From: Ga0077560 sp046330435
GTDB taxonomy: Bacteria; Actinomycetota; Thermoleophilia; Miltoncostaeales; Miltoncostaeaceae
Length of the DNA: 64,000 nt
Direction: 5' to 3'
NCBI GenBank assembly: GCA_046330435.1
Contig: JAXLST010000022.1
Coordinates: 1 to 64,000 of the forward strand
Each line of letters opens with the position of its first letter. The first letter of the stretch is position 1. The notes beneath the pieces were generated by a model that saw nothing but the letters and a program-made list of their open reading frames with translations, did no database searches and was not told the DNA's origin. The position numbers and the translations under genes are program-made. This document shows positions 12,453-25,126 of the stretch, piece by piece.

Positions 12453-14018
12453 TCAGCCCGCCGGCACCGCCGTGCCCCCGGCGACCACCGTGAAGCGGAT
12501 GGGCTGGGCGGTCGCGCGCAGCCGTCCCGCGGCGGCCCGCACGGCCATCACGTAGCGGCCCGGGCGCAGCGCGGCGCGTCCGGCGGGCAGCACAACCCCG
12601 AAGTCGCGGACCGACAGCCAGGTCGTCCCGGGCAGCATCCTCCGGTCGGCGCGGGCCGCGAGCCGGCCGTCCGAGGCCCTCCTGACCCGGATCTGCACCA
12701 GGGCCTCCCGGGCGAGCCGGACCGTGATGGTGGCGCCCAGCGGGCGCACGGGTGCGCACCGTGCGATGCCGGTGCACAGCGACGCGACGCCGGTGGTGCG
12801 GAAGAACGACGCCGACAGGCCGACCGACGACAGCAGGCCGCGCCGCGGGGGCGCGAGCACCGGCAGCGCGGCCGGCGCCGAGGGGGACGCGAACGCGAAG
12901 ACGTTCCCGTACAGCCCCCGTGCGAAGAGGGTGCCGTCGGTGCCGATCGCCAGGGGCACCAGCCCGAGCGGCGCCGGGTACCGCCAGGCGACGGTGCCCG
13001 CGGGCCGGATGGCGGTGAGCGGGGATCCGCCCGCGTAGACCAGGCCGTCGCCGCCGATGACGGGCCGGGTCGGCGTCCACGCGCCGCGCAGCGACCACCG
13101 CACCGCGCCGTCGGTCCCGACGGCGATGAGCCGGTCGGTGCTCGCCACCCGGTCGCCGCGGGAGATGCCCCGTGCGACCGGGGCGTACACGGTGCCGTCG
13201 GCGCCGATCGCGGGCGGGCCGGGGGCGATGAGGCCGGTGTCGAGGCTCCACAGCGGCGCGCCGTCCGCGGTGAATGCCCGCAGCGCGGCGCCGCCGGCGG
13301 CCGAGGAGCGGTCCTGGGAGACGATCACCGTGCCGTCGGTGTGGATGGCGACGTCGTTCACCCGGCCGTCGAGCGCGACCTGCCAGCGGACGGAGCCGTC
13401 CGGTCGTCGCGCCACGAGTGCCGACGCCGGCACGCCGCCGAGCCGGCCGTACACCGCGGTGCCGTCCGGGGCGACCGCGAGGGCGTTGGTCTGCGACATC
13501 CCGGCGCGATCGGTCCAGCGGAGGGCCCCGGTGGCGCCCTCGAGCGCGGCGACGCCCTCGTCGCCGGTCACGTACACCGTCCCGTCCGGTGCGGGGACGA
13601 TGGTCCGGTCGGACGCCTCCGGCCCCAGGTCCACGGCCGGGCCCAGCCACAGCAGCGTGCCGGAGGGCGAGTACGCGGCGACCCGGTCCCCGAAGTCGCG
13701 GAACGCGTAGCGCCGCCCGTCGGGCCCGATCGCGTCCAGCCCCGCCGCGCTCCCCCGGGCGCGCGCCGTGCCGTTGGCGTTCATCACCAGCGGCGACCCG
13801 GTGCCGGGCAGGAGCTCCGGGCCGTCCGGGCCGACCAGCAGGGTGCGCGCCCACTGGCCCGTCACCGGCCAGCCGGGCAGCAGCGCCGCCCGCTGCGCCG
13901 ACACCGCGGCGCTGCGCGAGGTGTTGGCGGCGTCGTGCGCCGGGACCGGCCACGTGTCGGCCGCGGCCGGGGCGGCGATGGCGGCGAGTGCCGCCGCGGT
14001 CAGGATGACGGTGCGCAT
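12453..14018 (-). CDS. Secreted PQQ-type beta-propeller repeat protein
   Basis: A roughly 521-residue exported protein. From the ATG at 14018 it has a signal peptide MRTVILTAAALAAIAAPAAA; a GTG 18 bases upstream is also possible. The body holds repeated propeller blades with the pattern DGTVYV / GALRW / DGSVRW / DGAVRW / AGTVAWRY, as in PQQ-like/quinoprotein-type repeats that read out as glucose-dehydrogenase-like folds. A C-terminal beta domain (about the last 120 residues) follows. I see no evidence for PQQ binding; many such proteins are structural. It stands alone between moxR and coaBC. Confidence 0.75.
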   Translation of the reverse strand: MRTVILTAAALAAIAAPAAADTWPVPAHDAANTSRSAAVSAQRAALLPGWPVTGQWARTLLVGPDGPELLPGTGSPLVMNANGTARARGSAAGLDAIGPDGRRYAFRDFGDRVAAYSPSGTLLWLGPAVDLGPEASDRTIVPAPDGTVYVTGDEGVAALEGATGALRWTDRAGMSQTNALAVAPDGTAVYGRLGGVPASALVARRPDGSVRWQVALDGRVNDVAIHTDGTVIVSQDRSSAAGGAALRAFTADGAPLWSLDTGLIAPGPPAIGADGTVYAPVARGISRGDRVASTDRLIAVGTDGAVRWSLRGAWTPTRPVIGGDGLVYAGGSPLTAIRPAGTVAWRYPAPLGLVPLAIGTDGTLFARGLYGNVFAFASPSAPAALPVLAPPRRGLLSSVGLSASFFRTTGVASLCTGIARCAPVRPLGATITVRLAREALVQIRVRRASDGRLAARADRRMLPGTTWLSVRDFGVVLPAGRAALRPGRYVMAVRAAAGRLRATAQPIRFTVVAGGTAVPAG

Positions 14019-14092
14019 GCGCACAGCAGAGCGCACGGCGCGCCGTTTGGCATCGGTGGCGGGTCCGAGGCCGGCCTGCGGGCCGGACCGGG

Positions 14093-15283
14093 TCAGCGCA
14101 GCAGTGCCGCCGCGCGGTCCAGGATGGCCTCCGCGCAGGCGCGCTTGCTGCGGCGGTCGAGGTGGGTCTCGCCGTCCCCGGGGCCGATGATCGTGATCGC
14201 GTTGTCCGCGCTGCCGAAACCCACGCCGGGGGCGCTGATGTCGTTGTGCACCACGATGTCCACGCCCTTGCGGGTGCGCTTGGCCCGGGCGCGCTCCAGC
14301 CCCGCCTCACCCGCCTCGGCGGCGAAGCCCACCAGCGCCTGCCCGGACCGGCGGGCGGCGAGGTCGGTGAGGATGTCCTCGGTGCGCTCCAGTCGGATCT
14401 CCATGGCCGACGCCGCGGACTTGTCGATCTTGCCCTCGGCGGCGGTCACCGGGCGGTAGTCGGCGACGGCGGCGGCCATCACCAGCAGGTCGCAATGGGG
14501 GAACGCCTCCAGGCAGGCGGCGTGCATCCCGGCCGCGGTGGGCGCGTCCACGTAGGTGACGTCGCCGCGGCGCGGCAGGTCCACGTTCGCGGCGATGACG
14601 GTGACCTCCGCGCCCCGCGCCCGCGCCGCGTCGGCGATCGCCCAGGCCATCTTCCCGGAGCTGCTGTTGCCGACGTACCGCACCGCGTCGATGGGCTCCC
14701 GGGTGCCGCCCGCGGTGATGAGCACCCGCCGGCCCGACATCTCGGTGGAGACGCCCAGCGCGGCCTCCGTGCGGTCGCAGATCGCCGCGGGCTCGGCCAG
14801 GCGGCCCATGCCGACGTCGCCGTCGGCGAGCAGCCCGGACTCCGGCGGCACGATGTGCACCCCGCGGCGGGCGAGCGTCGCCAGGTTCTCGACGACCGCG
14901 GCGTTCTCCCACATCTTGGTGTTCATCGCGGGGGCGGCCACCACGGGGCCCTCGAACGCCAGGAACGAGGTGGCCAGCAGGCCGTCTCCGAGTCCCGCGG
15001 CCATCCGGGCGATGGTGTTCGCCGACGCCGGGCACACCAGCATCACGTCGGCGCGCCGGGCGAAGTCCAGGTGGTCGTACCCCGGCTCCTGCGGCATCCC
15101 GAACAGGTCGACGCCGACGGGGCGCCCCGACAGGGACGCGAAGGTCGTCTCGCCGACGAAGCGGGTGGCGTTGCGGGTCATCACCACGCTCACCTGATGC
15201 CCCCGCCGCTGCAGGATGCGCAGCACGTCCACGGCCTTGTAGGCGGCGATGCCGCCGCTGACGCCCAGCAGGATCTCGGCCAT
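14093..15283 (-). CDS. coaBC: Phosphopantothenoylcysteine decarboxylase / phosphopantothenate-cysteine ligase
   Basis: The bifunctional 396-residue CoaBC makes 4'-phosphopantetheine for coenzyme A. The N-terminal flavoprotein half shows GVSGGIAAYKAVDVLR, the PASANTIARMAAGLGD segment and the APAMNTKMWENAA substrate clamp; the ligase half starts at RRVLITAGGTREPIDAVR with SSGKMAWAIA and DLLVMAAAVADYRP. It overlaps the gmk stop by one base (TGATG), forming a mihF-gmk-coaBC cluster typical of actinobacteria; in many of them rpoZ lies between gmk and coaBC, but it is absent here. Confidence 0.95.
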   Translation of the reverse strand: MAEILLGVSGGIAAYKAVDVLRILQRRGHQVSVVMTRNATRFVGETTFASLSGRPVGVDLFGMPQEPGYDHLDFARRADVMLVCPASANTIARMAAGLGDGLLATSFLAFEGPVVAAPAMNTKMWENAAVVENLATLARRGVHIVPPESGLLADGDVGMGRLAEPAAICDRTEAALGVSTEMSGRRVLITAGGTREPIDAVRYVGNSSSGKMAWAIADAARARGAEVTVIAANVDLPRRGDVTYVDAPTAAGMHAACLEAFPHCDLLVMAAAVADYRPVTAAEGKIDKSAASAMEIRLERTEDILTDLAARRSGQALVGFAAEAGEAGLERARAKRTRKGVDIVVHNDISAPGVGFGSADNAITIIGPGDGETHLDRRSKRACAEAILDRAAALLR

Positions 15284-15840
15284 CAGGCCGCCCCGGCGCG
15301 CGTCACCCGGTCGACGATGCCCTCCAGCTCGCCGCTCGCCGCGTCCACGTCGTCGTTGAGCACCTTGTGGTCGAACTCCTCCATCGCCTGCAGTTCGATG
15401 CGGCTCTCGGCGAGCCGCGCCTCGATGTCGGCGTCGGCCTCGGTGTTGCGGTTCCTGAGCCGGCGCACCAGTTCCTCCAGCGACGGCGGCTCGATGAACA
15501 CCGACACGGCCTCCGGCAGGCGCTCCCGGACGGCCCGGGCGCCGCGGAGCTCGATCTCCAGCACCACCGACCGCCCGGCGGCGAGCTGGCGCTCCACCTC
15601 CGAGCGGAGGGTCCCGTACCGGTTGCCCGCGTAGGTGACGTGCTCCAGGAACTCGCCGGCGTCCACGCGGCGCGCGAACTCCTCCTGGGTGAGGAAGTGG
15701 TAGTCCTCGCCGTCGACCTCACCCGGGCGCATGCCCCGGGTGGTGGCCGACACGGCGACGCACACGTGCGGCATGCGGGCCAGGATCCGCTCGATCAGCG
15801 TCCCCTTCCCGGCCCCCGAGGGACCGGAGATGATGATCAC
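15283..15840 (-). CDS. gmk: Guanylate kinase
   Basis: Gmk phosphorylates GMP to GDP with ATP. The P-loop GPSGAGKGTL is at the very N-terminus, followed by the GMP-binding SATTRGMRPGEVDGEDYHF, EFLEHVTYAGNRYGT and the lid RLRNRNTEADADIEARL. The start used is GTG 15840, giving 185 residues. The same frame is open back to a CTG overlapping the mihF stop, so the protein could be about 15 residues longer; no ribosome-binding site decides this. Confidence 0.93.
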   Translation of the reverse strand: MIIISGPSGAGKGTLIERILARMPHVCVAVSATTRGMRPGEVDGEDYHFLTQEEFARRVDAGEFLEHVTYAGNRYGTLRSEVERQLAAGRSVVLEIELRGARAVRERLPEAVSVFIEPPSLEELVRRLRNRNTEADADIEARLAESRIELQAMEEFDHKVLNDDVDAASGELEGIVDRVTRAGAA

Positions 15841-15881
15841 CCGCGGGCGCCGGGCGACCGGAGACGCGCCGACCTCGGGGA

Positions 15882-16208
15882 TCAGCGCCCCAGCAGCTCG
15901 ACGAGTTCGGCCCGCTGGCGCTCCGACAGGCCGCCGATGGTCTTGCCCTGTGAGATGCGGCAGTGGTTGAGGAAGCGCGTCGCCTTCACCTTCCCGTACT
16001 TCGGCACCGCCATCAGGATGTCGAACACCTTGGCGGTCTGCACGTAGTCGGGCGGGTTGGAGATCACCTCGGTGATCGAGACGGCGCCGTCCTTCAGGTC
16101 ACGCTTGAGCTGAGCTCGCAGGCTGCGGATCTCGTTCGCACGGCGCAGCGCGTCCATGCGCTGGTCGAGCGAACGCTCCGGGGCCTGCGAATGGGGTCTC
16201 GTGGCCAT
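15882..16208 (-). CDS. mihF: Actinobacterial integration host factor
   Basis: A 108-residue DNA-binding protein of the mIHF type, a nucleoid protein of actinobacteria. It has an N-terminal helix rich in Arg/Lys (RRANEIRSLRAQLKRDLKDG), then the helix-two-turn-helix region VFDILMAVPKYGKVKATRFLNHCRIS and GGLSERQRAELVELLG. The ATG at 16208 fits the family length; a longer in-frame start is unlikely. It lies immediately upstream of gmk, the usual neighbour. A -35/-10 pair ends nine bases before the ATG, so its mRNA probably has almost no leader. Confidence 0.87.
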   Translation of the reverse strand: MATRPHSQAPERSLDQRMDALRRANEIRSLRAQLKRDLKDGAVSITEVISNPPDYVQTAKVFDILMAVPKYGKVKATRFLNHCRISQGKTIGGLSERQRAELVELLGR

Positions 16209-16217
16209 GGCGTCGCG

Positions 16218-16247
16218 AGCATAGGGGTCCCGCTCGCCTGATGACAA
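16218..16247 (-). promoter_or_regulatory. Promoter of mihF-gmk-coaBC
   Basis: On the minus strand TTGTCA (16242-16247), an 18-base spacer and TATGCT (16218-16223) form a good sigma-70-type promoter, the best -35/-10 pair I found. The -10 ends nine bases before the mihF ATG, implying a leader of only a few bases. Confidence 0.68.
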
Positions 16248-16346
16248 CGTCAAATCCTCACCCTCGTGTCCGGTCGTCGGGGAGTCGACCCTCACCCTCA
16301 GGTGCAGGGTCCGACCTTCGGGAGAACGTGTGGCTGCACCCTAACC
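16248..16346. other. Gap between carB end and mihF promoter
   Basis: This 99-bp gap must hold the end of the pyrimidine operon. It contains a 7-bp inverted repeat GGTGCAG / CTGCACC separated by about 26 bases, without a U tract, and two copies of GAGGGTGAGG (minus strand) just upstream of the mihF promoter. Either could be regulatory; neither is a clear known element. Confidence 0.35.
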
Positions 16347-19579
<3,233 letters not shown>

Positions 19580-19580
<1 letters not shown>

Positions 19581-20638
19581 CAGGCCACCGCCTCGATGAA
19601 CCGGGAGAACAGGTAGCGGGCGTCGTGCGGCCCGGGGCTCGCCTCCGGGTGGTACTGCACGCTGAAGGCGCGCAGCTCGGGGGCGCCGAGGCCCTCCACC
19701 GACCCGTCGAACAGGCTCACGCGGGTCACCTCGACCCCGTCGGGCAGGGCCTCGCCCACCACGGCGTACCCGTGGTTCTGGACGGTCACCTCCACGCGGT
19801 CGTCGTCGGTGCGGCGCACCGGGTGGTTCGCGCCCCGGTGCCCGAACGGCAGCTTCTCGGTGCGCAGGCCCAGCGCGTGGGCGAGCATCTGGTGGCCCAG
19901 GCAGATCCCGAACAGCGGGCGCGTGCCCAGCAGCTCGCGCACGGCCCCGATGACCGGGGCCACGGCCGCCGGGTCCCCGGGGCCGTTGGAGACGAAGATC
20001 CCGTCGGGGTCCAGCGCCAGCACCTCCGCGGCGGTCGTGCCCGCGGGCACCACCTCCAGGCGGCAGCCCGCACGCACCAGGCCCTCGGCGATGGAGCGCT
20101 TCATCCCGCAGTCGATCGCGACGACCCGCGGGCCGTCGGTGCCCAGCGTGCGCCGCGGGCCGGCGACGTCCACCGTGAGGTCGCGTCCGTCGAGGACCGG
20201 GTGCTCCATGACGCGGGCGATGAGCTCCTCGGGGCCCAGCTCCGTGCTGACCCCGCCGCGCATCGCGCCGCGGTCCCGCAGGTGCCGCACCAGCCGCCGG
20301 GTGTCGACGTCGTCCAGGGCGACGACGCCCTGCCCGCGCAGCCAGTCGCACCACCCCTGCGGGCCGCCGGTGCCGGGGCCGTTGCCGGCCCGGGACATCA
20401 GCACGCCCGGGGACCAGGCGCGGTCGCTCTCCATGCCCGCCGGCCCCGCGCCGTAGTTGCCGATCATCGGCGCGGCGAACGTGAGGATCTGCCCGTGGTA
20501 GGAGGGGTCGGTGACCGCCTCCTGGTAGCCGGTCATGCCGGTGGTGAACACCATCTCGCCCAGCGCGGTGCCGTCCGCGGCCACGCTGCGCCCTTCGAGG
20601 ACGAGACCGTCCTCGGTCACGACGTACCCTGTGGCCAT
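19580..20638 (-). CDS. carA: Carbamoyl-phosphate synthase small (glutaminase) subunit
   Basis: The 352-residue glutaminase subunit supplies ammonia to CarB. The N-terminal domain begins MATGYVVTEDGLVLEG and contains TTGMTGYQEAVTDPSYHGQI; the class I amidotransferase domain has the nucleophile in GICLGHQML and the His/Glu pair in VQYHPEASPG. The ATG at 20638 matches the family; the frame is open upstream but shows no similarity. It lies two bases after the isochorismatase-like gene and overlaps carB. Confidence 0.96.
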
Positions 20639-20640
20639 CG

Positions 20641-21213
20641 TCAGCGGACCAGTTTGCTGATGGCCTTGAACTCCGGCGTCCCGGCCACCTCGAGGATCTC
20701 GAACAGGCAGGCCTCGGTGCTGGTGCGCACCGCCCCCGCCGCCACGCACTTGTCCACCCCCGCCGCGACGTTCGCGTCCGCGCGGGACGACACCGCGTCC
20801 ACCGCCAGGTGCACCTCGTGGCCGTGGGCCAGCAGGTCGTGCACCGTCTGGTTCACGCACACGTGCGTCTCGATGCCGCACACCACCCACCGCCGCAGGC
20901 CGGTGGCCTCCAGGGCGTCGTCGAAGTCCTCGGTGCCGATCGCCGAGAACCGCAGCTTCTCGACCACCGGCGTGCCGGGCGGCAGCACCTCGGCGATCTC
21001 CGGCACCGTGTGCCCGAGGCCCTTGGGGTACTGCTCGCTCACCAGCACGGGGCCGCCGAGGATCCCGAAGCCCTCCACCAGGATGCGGCAGTTGCGCACC
21101 ACCTCGTCGAACCCGCCGATCACGGGGCGGAACGCCTCCTGGACGTCCACGACGATGAGGCCCACCTCCCCGCGGCGCAGCAGGCCGGGGTGCCGTCCGG
21201 TCAGGTCCGCCAT
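20641..21213 (-). CDS. Isochorismatase-like cysteine hydrolase inside the pyr operon
   Basis: A 190-residue hydrolase of the isochorismatase/nicotinamidase superfamily with all three catalytic residues: Asp in LIVVDVQEAF, Lys in VVEKLRFSA and Cys in GIETHVCVNQTVHDLL. The substrate cannot be told from sequence; the cluster position between pyrC and carA (13-base overlap with pyrC, two bases from carA) is unusual. Ureidoacrylate hydrolase of pyrimidine breakdown and N-carbamoyl hydrolases belong to this superfamily, so a link to pyrimidine or carbamoyl metabolism is possible but unproven. Confidence 0.85.
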   Translation of the reverse strand: MADLTGRHPGLLRRGEVGLIVVDVQEAFRPVIGGFDEVVRNCRILVEGFGILGGPVLVSEQYPKGLGHTVPEIAEVLPPGTPVVEKLRFSAIGTEDFDDALEATGLRRWVVCGIETHVCVNQTVHDLLAHGHEVHLAVDAVSSRADANVAAGVDKCVAAGAVRTSTEACLFEILEVAGTPEFKAISKLVR

Positions 21214-22495
21214 GCGATCTGCCCTCCTGCGATGGTCATCGTCACGCGCCCGGTGAGCTCGTCGCCCAGGAACGCGGAGTTGCTCGACTTGCTGCGGAAG
21301 CCGTCCGCCCCCACCCGCCAGACGGCCTCCGGGTCGATGACGGCGAGGTTCGCCGCCGCCCCGTCGGCCAGGGTGGGCTCCGGCATGTCCAGTACCCGGG
21401 CGGCGTCCCCGCTCATCCGCCGCACCAGGAGCTCCAGCGGCATGCGGCCGGTGCGCACCAGGTGGGTGTTGAGCACCGCGAAGGCGGTCTCCAGGCCGGT
21501 GACCCCGAACGGGGCCTCCTCGAACGGCAGCTCCTTCTCGCTTGCGCCGTGCGGCGCGTGGTCGGTCGCCACGCAGTCGATGGTGCCGTCGATGAGCGCC
21601 TGGATGAGGGCCTCCCGGTCCTCGCGGCCGCGCAGCGGCGGGTTCATCTTGCGGGTCGCGGCGTCCAGGTTCTCGCAGTCCTCGTCGACGAGGACCAGGT
21701 GGTGCGGGGTGACCTCGGCGGTCACGCGCACGCCCATCGACTTGCCGCGCCGGACCTCCTCGATGGTCTCCTTCGCCGAGACGTGGCAGACGTGGATGCG
21801 GGCGCCCTCGTAGTGGGCGAGCAGCACGTCGCGGCCCACGGCGATCGCCTCCGACACGGCGGGGATCCCACCCACGCCCAGGCGCGCCGACACGGCGCCC
21901 TCGTGCATCGCCCCGTCGCCGGACAGGGCCATGTCCTCCTCGTGGAGGGTGAACGGCAGGCCCGCGAGCCGCTGGTACTGCAGCGCGCGCCGGAACACGG
22001 CGGCGTCGGAGACCGGCCGGCCGTCGTCGGACAGCGCGACCGCGCCCAGCTCGGCGAGCTCCGCGGCCTCGGTGAGCTGCGAGCCCTGCTGGCCCTTGGT
22101 GATGGCGCAGATGAAGCCCACGGGGATCACGGCGTCCCGCTCGGCGAGCTCCAGCAGGCGCACCAGGTCCTGGGCGTCGTCCACCGGGGGCTGGGTGTTC
22201 GGCATCGCGGCGATGGCGACGAACCCGCCGGCGGCGCCGGACAGGGAGCCGGAGGCGATGTCCTCGGTGTCCTCCCGCCCGGGGGTGCGCAGGTGGACGT
22301 GCGGGTCCACGAAGCCGGGCACCACCACCAGCCCGGTGCCGTCGACCTCCTCCAGGCCCGCGGCGTCGCCGCCGATCACCCCGTCGCGGACGACGAGGTC
22401 CCCCACCCGGTCGATGCCGGCGATGGGGTCGAGGATCCGGGCGCCGCGGATCACCAGCGATGCGGCCGGTCCCGGCCGCTGGACGAGCCGGGCGC

Positions 22496-22499
<4 letters not shown>
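21201..22499 (-). CDS. pyrC: Dihydroorotase (class I)
   Basis: The 432-residue amidohydrolase closes N-carbamoyl-aspartate to dihydroorotate. Metal ligands are visible in VVPGFVDPHVHLRTPG, HVCHVSAKETIEEV and the CVATDHAPHGASEKE segment; the CHVSA and DHAPH signatures mark class I dihydroorotases. The TIM barrel is complete and ends with a small C-terminal beta segment. Its ATG overlaps the pyrB stop as ATGA. Confidence 0.95.
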
Positions 22500-23445
<946 letters not shown>

Positions 23446-23449
<4 letters not shown>

Positions 23450-23994
23450 GCTGTCTCCTGGTTGACCAGCTGGATCTCGTCGGCCCCGTCGATCTCGGCC
23501 AGGCGCACGCGCACCCGCTCGCTGCGGGCGGTGGGCAGGTTGCGGCCGACGAAGTCGGGGCGGATGGGCAGCTCGCGGTGGCCGCGGTCCACGAGGACCG
23601 CCAGCTGCACGAGCGGGGGGCGCCCGTAGTCGAACAGGGCGTCGATGGCGGCGCGGATGGTGCGTCCGGTGTAGAGGACGTCGTCGACGAGGATGATCGC
23701 CCGCTCCGACACGGGGAACGGGAGGTCCGTCTCGCCGACCACCGGGAGGGCCCCGGAGGCGACGTCGTCCCGGTACAGCGCGATGTCGACGCTGCCGAGG
23801 GCCGGGCGGATGCCGGTGAACCGCTCGATGTGCTCCACGAGGCGGGCGGCGATCGGCACCCCGCGGGTGCGGATCCCGACCAGGGCGATCTCCGCCGGGT
23901 CGGCGTGGCGCTCGACGATCTCGTGGGCGATGCGGGCGATGGTCCGGCGGAACTGGTCGGGGTCGACCAGCTGCTTCACCGGGTCGCCGGTCAC
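23446..23994 (-). CDS. pyrR: PyrR: pyr operon RNA-binding regulator / uracil phosphoribosyltransferase
   Basis: The 182-residue product has the phosphoribosyltransferase signature IILVDDVLYTGRTIRAAIDAL and the N-terminal DPDQFRRTIARIAHEIVER. PyrR senses UMP and binds a hairpin in pyr mRNA to lower expression; it can also convert uracil and PRPP to UMP. GTG at 23994 is the likely start; it has no ribosome-binding site of its own and overlaps the stop of a 14-codon leader ORF as GTGA, so it is probably translated by coupling. It is the first major gene of the pyr operon. Confidence 0.93.
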
Positions 23995-24035
23995 GGGTGC
24001 GGCGGGTGGGCCGTCGTGCCGTGCGCGTGGTTCAT
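23991..24035 (-). CDS. 14-codon leader ORF of the pyr operon
   Basis: The peptide reads MNHAHGTTAHPPHP, with four histidines. It begins at ATG 24033-24035 seven bases after AAAGGAG, the best ribosome-binding site near pyrR, and its TGA overlaps the pyrR GTG. Its ribosome-binding site is inside the putative PyrR hairpin, so the ORF probably passes control on to pyrR through coupled translation. The histidine content may be chance. A different explanation would be a frameshift making it the true pyrR N-terminus. Confidence 0.55.
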   Translation of the reverse strand: MNHAHGTTAHPPHP

Positions 24036-24041
24036 GTGCCG

Positions 24042-24074
24042 CTCCTTTCCGGCCTCACGGGGCCGGGTTAAAGG
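24042..24074 (-). promoter_or_regulatory. PyrR RNA-binding element overlapping the ribosome-binding site
   Basis: The minus-strand RNA can fold with CCUUU pairing AAAGG at the base and CCGGC pairing GCCGG above, leaving the loop CCCGUGAG. The general PyrR-site plan (lower stem, AA bulge, upper stem, conserved purine-rich loop followed by GG) matches, and it stands directly before pyrR. The 3' side contains AAAGGAG, so PyrR binding would hide the ribosome-binding site, as described for mycobacterial pyr operons. The TAA stop of the RNase Z gene is part of the 5' side. Confidence 0.72.
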
Positions 24075-25102
24075 TCGGTGGAATGTTCCTGCAGGCTAGC
24101 AGTCCCGGCGGACGCGTCGGCGCCCCCCGACACGGTGCCGGCCCCCTCCCGGGCGCGGGCACCGCCGGGGTGGAACACCGGCCCGCCGCGCTCGGCGAAC
24201 GGCAGCTCCACCTGGTCGAAGTCCCGCGGCAGGACGGTCTCGGGGAACACGGCCCGCGCCTCCGCGCGGATGTCCCTGGGCATGAACCGGCTGGACACGT
24301 GGGTGAGCGCCAGGAGCCCGGCGCCGGCCGTGGCGGCGACCTCCGCGGCCTCGCGCGCGGTGGAGTGGTGGGTCTCCCGGGCCCGGTCCCGCTCGTCCTC
24401 GCAGAAGGTCGCCTCGTGCACCAGCAGGTCCGCCCCGTGGGCGGCCTGCACCGTGCCGGCGCACGGCTCGGTGTCGCCGGTCAGCACCACCCGCCGGCCC
24501 CGGCGCGGCTCCCCCAGCACCTGCTCCGGCCGCACCGCCGACCCGTCGGGGAGCTCCACGGTCTCGCCGCGCTGCAGGCGGCCGAACATCGGCCCGGACG
24601 GCACGCCGAGGGCCGTCGCGGCGGCGACGTCGAACATCCCGGGGCGGTCGTCCTCGATGAGCGCGTACCCCACCGACGGCACGCCGTGGCTGGTGGCGAA
24701 GGCCTCGATGCGGGCCCCGTCGGCGCGCCACGGCACCCCGCCGGGCCCCAGCTCGGTGACCTCCAGCGGGAACGGGGTGCGCCCGATGACGGGCCGCAGC
24801 ACCTCCAGGAGCTTGGTGAGCCCCTTGGGCCCGGCGATCCGCACCGGTGCGGTCCGGCCGCGCAGGCCGTAGGTCTTCAGCAGCCCCGGCAGCCCCAGGT
24901 AGTGGTCGCCGTGCAGGTGGGTGATGAGGATGAGGTCGAGCTCCGCCAGGCCCAGCCCGGAGCGCAGCAGCTGCCGCTGGGTGCCCTCGCCGCAGTCCAC
25001 GAGGAACCGGTCGCCCCCGCGGGCGATGAGCGTGGCGGCCGTGCCGCGGGCCGCGGTGGGGACCGAGGCGGCGGTGCCGATGAACGTGACCCACAGGTCC
25101 AT
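24068..25102 (-). CDS. rnz: Ribonuclease Z
   Basis: The 344-residue metallo-beta-lactamase-fold enzyme trims tRNA 3' ends. It begins DLWVTFIGTAASVPTAARGT and has the metal site ITHLHGDHYLGLPGLL, the later ligand VVLTGDTEPC with LLVHEATF, and the RNase Z His region ETHHSTAREAAEVAATAGA. About 30 residues at the C-terminus (GGADASAGTASLQ) are a non-conserved tail. The ATG follows a TAGGGT box by nine bases. Because tRNA-Arg here lacks an encoded CCA, a tRNA 3'-processing enzyme of this kind fits. Confidence 0.92.
   Translation of the reverse strand: MDLWVTFIGTAASVPTAARGTAATLIARGGDRFLVDCGEGTQRQLLRSGLGLAELDLILITHLHGDHYLGLPGLLKTYGLRGRTAPVRIAGPKGLTKLLEVLRPVIGRTPFPLEVTELGPGGVPWRADGARIEAFATSHGVPSVGYALIEDDRPGMFDVAAATALGVPSGPMFGRLQRGETVELPDGSAVRPEQVLGEPRRGRRVVLTGDTEPCAGTVQAAHGADLLVHEATFCEDERDRARETHHSTAREAAEVAATAGAGLLALTHVSSRFMPRDIRAEARAVFPETVLPRDFDQVELPFAERGGPVFHPGGARAREGAGTVSGGADASAGTASLQEHSTDL
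24093..24098 (-). promoter_or_regulatory. Candidate -10 box of the pyr operon
   Basis: TAGCCT on the minus strand inside the 3' end of the RNase Z gene would start RNA near 24086, about 12 bases before the PyrR element. No good -35 is seen, and read-through from the RNase Z gene is also possible. Confidence 0.35.
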
Positions 25103-25111
25103 GGGCGCACC

Positions 25112-25117
25112 ACCCTA
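25112..25117 (-). promoter_or_regulatory. -10 box, possible leaderless promoter of rnz
   Basis: TAGGGT on the minus strand lies nine bases before the rnz ATG, in the 24-bp gap after the phosphoesterase gene. Read-through from that gene is also possible. Confidence 0.4.
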
Positions 25118-25126
25118 CCGCCGCCC

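Noticed and set aside
16218..16256. TTGACG as -35 of mihF
   Set aside because: It is 24 bases from the TATGCT box, too far; TTGTCA six bases on has an 18-base spacer.
7943..16295. Defence or mobile island in the MoxR region
   Set aside because: MoxR-DUF58-TgpA-TPR is a common actinobacterial envelope operon with base composition like its neighbours; no nuclease or toxin genes.
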